DNA from: Microcaldota archaeon
Lineage (GTDB): Archaea; Micrarchaeota; Micrarchaeia; Burarchaeales; JAKAKT01
Direction: 5' to 3'
Assembly: GCA_026396425.1 (NCBI GenBank)
Contig: JAPLWU010000090.1
Span: 1 to 18,124 of the forward strand
DNA length: 18,124 nt
Both the position numbers and the translations under genes were made by a program. How positions within the stretch are numbered: the stretch's first letter is position 1; each line of letters starts with the position of its first letter. Below, piece by piece: positions 7,514 to 13,081 of this stretch. The notes under the pieces were generated by a model, which made no database searches, was not told the DNA's origin, and saw only the letters and a list, made by a program, of their open reading frames with translations.

Positions 7514-8377
7514 ATGTCAAGAAAGAGGCCCGGAATTTTGGGCAGCCTGTGGAAGGCATTGGTCTGGGCAGTTTCCGCAATCTTCCACGTGCTTTACCAT
7601 GCAGTAAGGCAGCTTTTCCGTTGGCTCTATTCAGCTCTCTTTGCTGTTGGCAGGAAAGCCGGCGATGCGAGAAAACGTGCCTCCAGGCCTTCGGGCTCCG
7701 CGGGAAGCATTCCATTAGAGCAGCTGAGCTCCCAGAAGGGAAGCCTTGCAGCATTCGAAGAGAAAGTCTATTCCGCAACAAGCACGATAGGCCTTGTGCT
7801 TGGCGCAAGGGGAAGCGGCAAGAGTGCCCTTGGCATGCGCCTGCTTGAGAACGTTGCAGCCAAAAAAACGCGGCCGGTCTATGCAATGGGCTTTGAGCAG
7901 TCGGCTCTTCCGGCCTGGATTTCCTGCACCGAGGAGCTTGGCACCCTTCCGAATGGCGCATTCGTGCTGGTGGACGAGGGCGGGATAGCGTTTTCCTCAA
8001 GGCAGTCGATGTCGAACGTCAACAAGCTGCTCTCCTCGCTAATCCTGATAGCGAGGCACAAGGACATCTCGGTTCTTTTCATTTCCCAGAACTCGGCCAA
8101 CCTCGAGATAAATGCTATTCGTCAGTCTGATTACCTTCTGCTCCGAAAGCCCTCTCTCCTCCAGATGGACTTCGAGCGCAAGAAGATCGGCGAGATATAC
8201 GGCCGCATAGCCGCCGGCTTTGAGAAGCTGCCGGAAAACGGGCAGTATGCTACCTACGTCTACTCTGATGAATTCGAGGGATTCGTGGCAAACCAACTCG
8301 CCTCGTTCTGGTCCCAACGGGCAAGCAAGTCCTTCTCCTCCTTCAAAGCGGAACGCCAAGGACAGAGAGAAAAATAA
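7514..8377 (+). CDS. Zot-like / packaging-type P-loop ATPase with N-terminal membrane segment
   Basis: A 287-residue NTPase. Residues about 10-45 are hydrophobic and aromatic with basic residues, a likely membrane or amphipathic anchor, followed by a Ser/Arg/Gly linker (50-65). The ATPase core has Walker A GARGSGKS (97-104), Walker B VLVDEGG (151-157), and a RHKDISVLFISQNSANLE block (181-198) with a polar sensor (SQN, 191-193), then an IRQSDYLLLRKPS strand. That order and the DEGG/SQN pairing resemble Zot-type and HerA/FtsK-like DNA-pumping ATPases of viruses and conjugative elements. No capsid, integrase or other viral gene is in the window, so a mobile origin is only a suggestion. Alternatively it is a chromosomal archaeal ATPase. 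It is followed 37 bp later by a strongly structured element. Confidence 0.65.
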   Translation: MSRKRPGILGSLWKALVWAVSAIFHVLYHAVRQLFRWLYSALFAVGRKAGDARKRASRPSGSAGSIPLEQLSSQKGSLAAFEEKVYSATSTIGLVLGARGSGKSALGMRLLENVAAKKTRPVYAMGFEQSALPAWISCTEELGTLPNGAFVLVDEGGIAFSSRQSMSNVNKLLSSLILIARHKDISVLFISQNSANLEINAIRQSDYLLLRKPSLLQMDFERKKIGEIYGRIAAGFEKLPENGQYATYVYSDEFEGFVANQLASFWSQRASKSFSSFKAERQGQREK

Positions 8378-8413
8378 GAGGCAAGCAGTAGAGGTACTAA
8401 AGCGACCATAAAT

Positions 8414-8572
8414 CGTCAACCCCTATCCTTAGCAAGGAACTCGTCAGGGTCGCGAACGTTGATTTCACACCGTCTGGCCTTGCGACCTTTCAACCCTTCG
8501 GGTAAGTGTTCGTTCGCTCCTTCTGTTTGCCTTCGCAAGCCCGCCCTAGGGGCGGGTTCGCCAGACGGTGTG
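8414..8572. ncRNA. Candidate pseudoknotted structured RNA, strand undecided
   Basis: The gap between convergent genes (8378-8641) holds a dense set of complementary segments: a perfect 13-bp stem (8466-8478 with 8560-8572); a stacked 7-bp stem (8479-8485 with 8533-8539); a 7-bp GC hairpin with a 3-base loop (8540-8556); a small hairpin ACCC/GGGT (8493-8503); and a 7-bp pseudoknot, GCGAACG (8452-8458) with CGTTCGC (8511-8517). Upstream on the plus strand are TCCTT/AAGGA (8426-8438) and TCAAC/GTTGA (8416-8462). A TATA-like TTTATTAA on the minus strand (8603-8610) would start a minus transcript near 8580, just outside the long stem. I could not match it to RNase P, SRP RNA or a riboswitch. Confidence 0.55.
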
Positions 8573-8641
8573 TCGCCCATGTCCCGGGTCCAAGCTCTGA
8601 CCTTAATAAAGCTTGCTGCCGTTTAACCGCCTAAAGTTGCA

Positions 8642-9490
8642 TCAGTCCGCCCGCCTGAACTCCTTATCCTTCTTCACTTCAACCCCGAAACTCGAGGCCA
8701 AATCCACAACTTTTTTTCTCTCCTCGCTTTTCAGCCCTTTCCAATCCAAAACCGCTAGTTTGGCCTTGCTCTTGTTTTTTGCCTGCTCGAACATTTTTTC
8801 GTCGAGCGAATTGATTGTGTAATTGGGGCAGATGTGGCCGAAAGCAAGCTGGCTCTCAATCTCCAATTTGGAAAAAGAAGGGCAATAATGGCCTCCCCCA
8901 AAACCAATAGCGCTAACCCAATTTTCATTATTTTTCGTTTCGCTTATGCTTGCGATTATGGCTTCTGCAACTGCTTCGCCCGCTTTTTCATTCCCCCATT
9001 CCCTCTCGCTGCTGCCCACTTCTGCGAAGAACATCGGGGTTTTGTAATTGGTCGGGCCGTGGTGGGTGCACTCCATGGCAACCTCAAACCCGTCAACGCG
9101 GTTGTTGGCAAGATGCGCCAAGGCTTTTTTGGCGAAAAAAGGAGCGGTCTCGCTTAATTCCCTAGGATTCCCTCCCACTTTCGTTTCCTCGCCCCAGTTC
9201 CCGCAGTGGTGCACGGTCAAACACGGCTTTCCGGCCGCGCTGCGGTGCTTGCTCGCAAAAACGAAGACCTCCGGGGAAAAAAATTTTTCCAAATAATCGG
9301 CGCGGACAATCTCGTTTGGAACTTCAACAATGACGATATCGCCGCAGTTTTCGCCCTTGCCATCCCCATTCCGCCAGGTGGGCATTCCTCCAACAACCCC
9401 GCCCTCCCCGAACTCACTTTTATTATTCCTTATCTTGTCGGCTATGTTGCAGCCGGCGGGGTCGTCCTTCCAATAAACGATTGCTTTCAT
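8642..9490 (-). CDS. dtdA: D-aminoacyl-tRNA deacylase, archaeal type (Dtd2/DtdA)
   Basis: Hydrolyses D-amino acids mischarged on tRNA, a translation proofreading step. The 282-residue protein has the family landmarks: FASKHRSAAGKPCLTVHHCG (about 78-97) with the HR and HH residues; a following GNWGEE; MECTHHGPTNYKTPMFFAEV (about 139-158); GSSEREWGNEKAGEAVA; and FGGGHYCPSFSK (about 198-209), which carries further conserved His/Cys residues. Length is normal for the archaeal/plant GEK1 family. It is divergent from endA across a 63-bp AT-rich promoter region and has a TATA-like element about 30 bp before its ATG. Its product acts on tRNA, as do those of the adjacent endA and cca genes. Confidence 0.93.
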   Translation of the reverse strand: MKAIVYWKDDPAGCNIADKIRNNKSEFGEGGVVGGMPTWRNGDGKGENCGDIVIVEVPNEIVRADYLEKFFSPEVFVFASKHRSAAGKPCLTVHHCGNWGEETKVGGNPRELSETAPFFAKKALAHLANNRVDGFEVAMECTHHGPTNYKTPMFFAEVGSSEREWGNEKAGEAVAEAIIASISETKNNENWVSAIGFGGGHYCPSFSKLEIESQLAFGHICPNYTINSLDEKMFEQAKNKSKAKLAVLDWKGLKSEERKKVVDLASSFGVEVKKDKEFRRAD

Positions 9491-9518
9491 GCTATCGATT
9501 CGACTTCCTCAGCCAACA

Positions 9519-9533
9519 TTATTATTAATTAAT
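9519..9533. promoter_or_regulatory. Shared divergent promoter of dtdA and endA
   Basis: An AT-only run (ATTATTATTAATTAATA region) lies about 30 bp from the dtdA start on one side and about 28 bp from the endA ATG on the other. A TATA box on each strand can be drawn in it, giving leaderless messages in both directions. Confidence 0.5.
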
Positions 9534-9553
9534 ACCGCGGCAAATTTGGTTCG

Positions 9554-10048
9554 ATGGCAAAAATAGTCGGAAACAAAATCGTCGAAACGGAGAACTTCGA
9601 AAGGATTCACGAGCAGGGCTTCGGCGCAATTAAAGACGGGGAGTTGCTGCTTACTCCGCTTGACGCCCTCTACCTGCTCGAAGAGAAAAAAATCGAAGTG
9701 AAAAAGGGGAGAATTAAACTGGATTTCGAAAAACTGCTCGCTTTTCTCGAGAAGAAAGGCGAAAAGCAAATCAAAGATTATTATTCCGTTTTTCGCGATT
9801 TGCGCAAGCGGGGTTACGTCTGCCGATACGACCTGAAAAATTCCGGCTGGCTCAGGGTTTACGAAAGGGGCGCGAGGCCCACAGACAGGCCGTCAAAATA
9901 CGTTCTGCGGGTAATGGATGCGAAGACGGGAATGCCGCAGTTGCTTGAACTTCTCGCCCAAGCGCACTCTTTCAGGCGCCAGCTCCTGCTTGCGCTTGTC
10001 GAAAACGGCAGGATAACCTATTTTAAGTTTGACAACAAAATACTTTAG
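9554..10048 (+). CDS. endA: tRNA-splicing endonuclease subunit, EndA family, probable structural (non-catalytic) subunit
   Basis: EndA-type enzymes cut bulge-helix-bulge junctions to remove archaeal tRNA introns. The 164 residues align along their length with Methanocaldococcus jannaschii EndA: N-terminal domain 1-70, then the nuclease domain with VFRDLRKRGYVCRYDLK and LRVYERGARPTDRPSKYV. The catalytic Tyr is kept (Y103). The position of the catalytic His (H125 in M. jannaschii) is Pro113, and the catalytic Lys (K156) is Arg142 in AHSFRRQLL. That pattern is expected for the structural subunit of a heterotetrameric (alpha-beta)2 enzyme, whose catalytic partner must lie elsewhere. The start ATG fits a leaderless promoter at 9519-9533. 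Four bases downstream begins an intron-containing tRNA-Thr. The alignment is from memory, so the family is secure and the inactivity a strong inference. Confidence 0.88.
   Translation: MAKIVGNKIVETENFERIHEQGFGAIKDGELLLTPLDALYLLEEKKIEVKKGRIKLDFEKLLAFLEKKGEKQIKDYYSVFRDLRKRGYVCRYDLKNSGWLRVYERGARPTDRPSKYVLRVMDAKTGMPQLLELLAQAHSFRRQLLLALVENGRITYFKFDNKIL
10019..10027 (+). promoter_or_regulatory. TATA box of tRNA-Thr inside the endA 3' end
   Basis: TATTTTAAG is centred 30 bp before the first base of the tRNA and lies within the last codons of endA. It would allow transcription of the tRNA independent of endA read-through. Confidence 0.45.
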
Positions 10049-10052
10049 CAGT

Positions 10053-10340
10053 GCCTCCGTAGCTCAGCCTGGCAGAGCGACTGCATGGTAAGCAGTAGGC
10101 CGCGCGTCCAAAAGTCCATCCCTTTCTTTTGAAAAAGAAAGGTCTGGACCAACCCCAAAGAAAACCCGACCTTTCGAATAAAAGGTCTGGTTGAACCCCA
10201 AAGAAAAAACGGACATTTGAAGGAGAAAGTCTTTCGATGCCCCAAAAGAAAGGGCGAAACCCCAAAGAAAAACGAAAACGCGTCCTCGCGTTTCGAGACG
10301 AGGGACTCGAAAATTTGGGCTGGAAATCGCGCCGGAGGCT
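10053..10340 (+). tRNA. tRNA-Thr(GGT) with a 214-nt intron in the T-loop (position 59/60)
   Basis: Exon 1 is 10053-10112 and exon 2 is 10327-10340; the mature tRNA is 74 nt. Acceptor strands GCCTCCG (10053-10059) and CGGAGGC (10333-10339) pair perfectly. The D-stem is GCTC/GAGC, with G18-G19 present. The anticodon arm is ACTGC-ATGGTAA-GCAGT with anticodon GGT at 10087-10089. T-stem strands GCGCG (10102-10106) and CGCGC (10328-10332) pair only after the intron is removed, giving the 7-base loop TCCAAAT. The discriminator is T (10340), as usual for archaeal tRNA-Thr. CCA is not encoded. A run of five T (10340-10344) ends the gene. Without exon 2 the 5' part would look like a tRNA with no T-arm, so standard scans may miss it. 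Confidence 0.92.
10113..10326 (+). other. tRNA intron with canonical bulge-helix-bulge and internal repeats
   Basis: The junction fold is complete. The outer helix is the T-stem. The central 4-bp helix pairs exon TCCA (10107-10110) with intron TGGA (10321-10324). The 3-base bulges are AAA (10111-10113) and AAT (10325-10327). The inner helix pairs GTCCA (10114-10118) with TGGGC (10316-10320), one G-U pair included. Cutting after the second base of each bulge gives a perfect T-loop. Inside, three exact copies of AACCCCAAAGAAAA (10151, 10194 and 10258) and one degenerate copy (10239) are interspersed with hairpins at 10121-10142, 10168-10187, 10239-10255 and 10276-10293. No homing-endonuclease reading frame is seen. 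Confidence 0.88.
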
Positions 10341-10344
10341 TTTT
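10340..10344 (+). terminator. T-run after tRNA-Thr
   Basis: Five T residues, the first being the discriminator base, followed by AT. T-runs act as archaeal terminators. The stop codon of the convergent minus-strand gene is at 10346-10348. Confidence 0.4.
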
Positions 10345-10345
10345 A

Positions 10346-10795
10346 TCAGCATGTCGGGTTCCAGCATTCGCAGCAAATTTCCGAGGTGCAGAGGGGACAG
10401 AAAAAGGAGAATACCCTAAACGTATCAAGGAAGAGCTGCATCGAAGCTACGATTATCAAGCCGAGCAGGGCTCCAACAACCAACGCAACCGCAACGTCTT
10501 TTGCGATTTTCGTTTTGCTCCTTCCCGCATAGTAAACAATTGGCGCAGAGATGAACATAAGCAGGGAGACAACCGCAAAAGCGCTACGCATCTCAGCGCA
10601 AAAGAAATCAAGAACGTATACGATCTTTCTAGAACTCGCAAACTCGCCCAAACAGGGCAACTCGTGGCTGGAAAAAAACCAGTTAATCAAGATGACAACA
10701 AGCGCGATTGCGTGTGGCCCAAACGCGGCGAGCAAATAAAGTGAAGCTTTTTTCGGGAAGGACAGTTCTGGCTGTTCCTTCTTCTTTGCGTCCAT
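10346..10795 (-). CDS. Small membrane protein with C-terminal Cys cluster
   Basis: A 149-residue protein of unrecognised family. It has a Lys-rich start and three predicted membrane helices (about 17-40, 68-90 and 98-122). The C-terminal 17 residues contain six Cys: CPLC (133-136), CCEC (141-144) and a terminal C149, a possible metal site. The gene is supported by a promoter block almost identical to that of the next upstream gene, with a TATA-like AATAAAAAG about 28 bp before the ATG, so it is likely leaderless. Its stop lies five bases beyond tRNA-Thr, convergent with it. Function unknown; the Cys tail could be a zinc or copper ligand set. Confidence 0.6.
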   Translation of the reverse strand: MDAKKKEQPELSFPKKASLYLLAAFGPHAIALVVILINWFFSSHELPCLGEFASSRKIVYVLDFFCAEMRSAFAVVSLLMFISAPIVYYAGRSKTKIAKDVAVALVVGALLGLIIVASMQLFLDTFRVFSFFCPLCTSEICCECWNPTC

Positions 10796-10833
10796 GTAAC
10801 GGAATTTGGTGCATAGCCTTTTTATTCTTATTC
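10796..10833 (-). promoter_or_regulatory. Duplicated promoter block, copy 1
   Basis: This copy precedes the Cys-tail membrane protein and is nearly the same as the block at 11606-11643. Shared features in order on the minus strand are GAATAA, AATAAAAAG, CTATGCAC and TTACATGGACGC, the last running into the start codon. It overlaps the stop codon of the upstream GIDE-domain gene. Confidence 0.5.
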
Positions 10834-11605
10834 AACCAGGGAGCAGATTCCCAAAAGCTGCTCCAAAAACAAACGCGGCTAGGCCCATCACCAATCCGGC
10901 TAAAAAGAAAATCGAACCAAAAATTATGAAGAAAACCGCCGCAATCTTGTTGATTGGATTATCCGACTTCGCGAGCTTTACCAGTTCGCTTTCGTCTCTG
11001 ATGCTCGCTATAAGCGGAAAATCCTGTTCTTTTTTTATCGTCAGCTGCCCTTCCCGCTTGGCGAACCCGTAGACGAACAGCTCTGCTCCCGGCCTTATTA
11101 TCCATTCCCTTTTTCTCGAATTCTTGCCGAAAACATGGCCCCCTATTGCCAGACTCGCTTCAACTCCAGGTTCGCTAGGTTCGCTAATTACGCTTTCAGC
11201 ATCCGCCCAGTTGCCTTCGATTCCCCCAAGATTCACCAAAACTTTCTCGGAGTCGTCTTCCAAATAAAAAGGCGCGCTTTTAATCTCCTCTGAAACCGGC
11301 ACCCAGCCATAGTGAGAGTGCTTTCCCCCGCTGACGCGCTCGTATCTCTCCTCAACGCTCCTGTAATAAACGCACTCATTGTCGGTGTATTTGGCCTTCA
11401 GGGCATTTATGGCGGCAACTTTGCCCCTAATCTTCGTCATTCCTTCAGAAATGCCGCTTACTCGGCTCATTTGCGTTTTTTGCATTTTCCCCAGAATGTC
11501 ATCCTCTTTTTTCTGCGCCGTCCACATGCGGACTCCAACGACCGTAAATACCGCCCCGCCAGCAGTGAAGATAATAGGGACTACCATGCAAGGAGTCGCG
11601 TCCAT
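10832..11605 (-). CDS. GIDE-domain (MULAN-like) membrane protein
   Basis: A 257-residue protein with a transmembrane helix near each end (about 8-27 and 218-248). Between them is a domain matching the GIDE family found in eukaryotic MULAN ubiquitin ligases and in many prokaryotic proteins of unknown role. Landmarks are ECVYYRSVEERYERV (about 77-91), PFYLEDDSEKVLVNLGG and the final GAELFVYGFAKREGQLTIKK, followed by FPLIASIRDESELVKL. There is no RING finger, so ubiquitin ligase activity is not implied. The gene starts at ATG 11605 behind a TATA-like element about 25 bp upstream (leaderless) and is divergent from pdaD. The family call is good; the function is unknown. Confidence 0.8.
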   Translation of the reverse strand: MDATPCMVVPIIFTAGGAVFTVVGVRMWTAQKKEDDILGKMQKTQMSRVSGISEGMTKIRGKVAAINALKAKYTDNECVYYRSVEERYERVSGGKHSHYGWVPVSEEIKSAPFYLEDDSEKVLVNLGGIEGNWADAESVISEPSEPGVEASLAIGGHVFGKNSRKREWIIRPGAELFVYGFAKREGQLTIKKEQDFPLIASIRDESELVKLAKSDNPINKIAAVFFIIFGSIFFLAGLVMGLAAFVFGAAFGNLLPG

Positions 11606-11643
11606 GTAAGTAAATCAGTGCATAGCTTTTTATTTTTATTCTG
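11606..11643 (-). promoter_or_regulatory. Duplicated promoter block, copy 2
   Basis: Promoter of the GIDE-domain gene, matching the block at 10796-10833 apart from a few substitutions and single-base gaps. AATAAAAAG at 11626-11634 is the TATA candidate. The AT-rich run also faces pdaD on the other strand. Confidence 0.5.
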
Positions 11644-11675
11644 CAAAACTAAAATGGCAGAGAAGTGAACCCGAA

Positions 11676-12362
11676 ATGATTCCAAAGAAAGTTTTTCTGA
11701 CGAAAGGCGTGGGAAGGGACAAATACAAGCTCCAATCTTTCGAGCTGGCGCTCCGCGATGCCGGGATACAGCACTGCAACCTGGTCATGGTCTCAAGCAT
11801 ATACCCGCCGGCCTGCGAGCTCGTGCCGAGAAAGGTGGGCCTCGAATATCTCGACCCCGGCGAGATAGTGCACTGCGTGATGAGCAGGAACGAGTCCAAC
11901 GAGCCCAACCGCCTCATTTCCGCTTCCGTCGGGCTCGCAATTCCGAACGACAAGTCGAGGTACGGCTATCTGAGCGAGCACCACGACTTCGGCCATAACG
12001 AGGACGAGGCCGGCGACATCGCCGAGGATTTGGCGGCTTCGATGCTCGCCTCAACGCTCGGGATAGATTTCGACCCGGACGCGGGCTGGGACGAGCGCGA
12101 GAAGCAGTTCAAGATAAGCGGCGAAATCGTCAAGACGACCAACATAACGCAGTCGGCCATATGCGACAAGATCGGCAGGTGGACGAGCGTCGTGGCTGCT
12201 GCGGTTTTCATATTCGCCGAGGATGAGACGAGGGTCAGGGAGAGAAGGGCAGCGCAGACGCCCCCTGCTCAAATGGTCCTCCAGCCTGCCCAGGACTCTC
12301 CGAACAACAAGAACAGCGGGCACGAGGCCGTCCAACGACCCGCTGCGGCCTCCCCGCAATAG
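11676..12362 (+). CDS. pdaD: Pyruvoyl-dependent arginine decarboxylase
   Basis: Converts arginine to agmatine, the first step of archaeal polyamine synthesis and of agmatidine supply for tRNA-Ile. The proenzyme cleaves itself at a Ser-Ser bond to make a pyruvoyl cofactor; here the motif is VSSIYPP, with cleavage expected between S40 and S41. Further family features are ELVPRKVGLEYLDPGEIVHCVMSR, SASVGLAIP and RYGYLSEHHDFG, which carries the active-site Glu. The core ends near residue 190 (FIFAEDE). Known archaeal enzymes are about 165 aa, so the Gln/Pro/Ala-rich tail of about 40 residues is an extra, probably disordered extension. A GAAGTGA site lies 5-11 bases before the ATG. The 3' end overlaps a possible frameshifted gene on the other strand. 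Confidence 0.93.
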   Translation: MIPKKVFLTKGVGRDKYKLQSFELALRDAGIQHCNLVMVSSIYPPACELVPRKVGLEYLDPGEIVHCVMSRNESNEPNRLISASVGLAIPNDKSRYGYLSEHHDFGHNEDEAGDIAEDLAASMLASTLGIDFDPDAGWDEREKQFKISGEIVKTTNITQSAICDKIGRWTSVVAAAVFIFAEDETRVRERRAAQTPPAQMVLQPAQDSPNNKNSGHEAVQRPAAASPQ

Positions 12363-12556
12363 GCACGCGAAGAGTTTGCGGCACTTTCTCCTTCTCCTCA
12401 TGCGGCCCGCCCCCTACCGGCTCGTATCGTTCGAAGGGCTCCCACTCTACGAGGAACAAAACGAATCCCAGCTTAAACACTACCAAAAGCAGCAAGGTGA
12501 CGATCGGATTCAAACCACTCTCCGTAAACTGGAACTTCCCTTATCGGGTACTCCAT
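12235..12556 (-). pseudogene. Small membrane protein, apparently frameshifted
   Basis: A strong GGAGGTGA site (12562-12569) lies five bases before an ATG at 12556, and a TATATAAA-type box (12594-12601) lies about 40 bp before it. The frame from that ATG codes MEYPIREVPVYGEWF and stops after 27 codons (TAA ending at 12473). From about 12513 the neighbouring frame continues with NPIVTLLLLVVFKLGF, a clear membrane helix, then an acidic EWEPFERYEPV segment, and stays open to 12235. Joining the frames near 12510 gives a plausible one-helix protein. Causes could be mutation, a sequencing error or programmed shifting. The part overlapping pdaD (below 12363) is doubtful. Confidence 0.42.
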
Positions 12557-12600
12557 GGCGTTCACCTCCTGACATATTTTAGGCACTAACTAGTATATAA

Positions 12601-12770
12601 ATCTAATGTTTTTAGATATTTTTGGAAGAATGTTGGAAAAATTCTCATTTACCCATATTTTTGTCCTACGCCACAATTCGTTGCCCGACGATGCACAATG
12701 TTTAAAAAAACCAAAGTCCAAACAGTGTTGAGTCCTCCGAGAGGAAAATTCCGCCGTCAAAGGTGATTTC
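12601..12770 (+). promoter_or_regulatory. Promoter region of the ATP synthase operon
   Basis: AT-rich upstream region. It contains a 6-bp hairpin ATCTAA/TTAGAT (12601-12617) and a TATA candidate GTTTAAAAA (12700-12708), which predicts a start near 12730-12735. The leader has a TCCTC/GAGGA hairpin (about 12733-12745) and AAAGGTGAT just before the ATG at 12771. No gene was found on the plus strand between pdaD and atpH. Confidence 0.45.
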
Positions 12771-13067
12771 ATGCTAATAGACGAAATAAACGAGGCCGAG
12801 GGAAAGGCCCAGAAAATTGCCGAAAAGGCTAAAAAGGAGGCAGAGGCCATGCTTTCCTCTGCGCGCGACGAGGATTTCAGCGCGATTGTCTCGGCGGCCC
12901 GCGAGGAGTCCAATAAACTGACGGAGCGGGCGGGCAGGGGGGCGGAGGCCGAGAGACTAAGGCTTGTCTCCTCGTACAAGCCCCTGCAGAGAATTTCCCC
13001 AAGGGCCATGGACAGGGCAGTCTCGCTCCTGGTCGAGTCAGTCCTGCAGTCGATGAGGAAAATTTAG
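12771..13067 (+). CDS. atpH: A-type ATP synthase subunit H (peripheral stalk)
   Basis: First gene of the A-type ATP synthase operon. The 98-residue protein is a charged, Ala/Glu/Lys-rich coiled coil (about residues 3-75) with the repeating EAEGKAQKIAEKAKKEAEA character of archaeal AhaH, and a short C-terminal helix. It pairs with subunit E to form the peripheral stalks linking the A1 head to subunit I. Length is normal for the family. The start follows GGTGAT by four bases. Identification rests on position before atpI and on the coiled-coil pattern, since the sequence itself is low complexity. Confidence 0.8.
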   Translation: MLIDEINEAEGKAQKIAEKAKKEAEAMLSSARDEDFSAIVSAAREESNKLTERAGRGAEAERLRLVSSYKPLQRISPRAMDRAVSLLVESVLQSMRKI

Positions 13068-13081
13068 GCAGGGATCAACCC

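Noticed and set aside
7512..8000. Antisense frames of 158-162 residues over the P-loop ATPase start
   Set aside because: The sense frame has Walker A and B motifs and a promoter; the antisense frames are Arg/Pro/Ser-rich shadows.
8414..8580. RNase P RNA or SRP RNA at the structured element
   Set aside because: The minus strand has weak ACAGAA and GAAAGG resemblances, but the RNase P GGAAAGTCC and ACAGAAYCCGGC blocks and the SRP helix 8 signature are absent.
7390..8655. 13-base match TCAGTCCGCCCGC near 7388-7400 and 8643-8655
   Set aside because: One such match is expected by chance at this window size, and the second copy lies within dtdA coding sequence.
10053..10112. Trans-split tRNA 5' half
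   Set aside because: The matching 3' half lies 214 nt downstream on the same strand with a complete cis bulge-helix-bulge, so an ordinary intron is simpler.
10151..10271. CRISPR-like array (repeats of AACCCCAAAGAAAA)
   Set aside because: The repeats are only 14 bp, spacing is uneven (43, 45 and 19 bp), and the block lies wholly inside the intron with hairpins between repeats.
10217..10744. 175-residue frame crossing the tRNA intron, considered as an intron-encoded protein
   Set aside because: No LAGLIDADG or other homing-endonuclease motif. It runs through exon 2 and the minus-strand gene, and its openness comes from A-rich repeats.
12051..12401. 116-residue minus-strand frame over pdaD
   Set aside because: Arg-rich shadow of pdaD with no promoter or ribosome-binding site.
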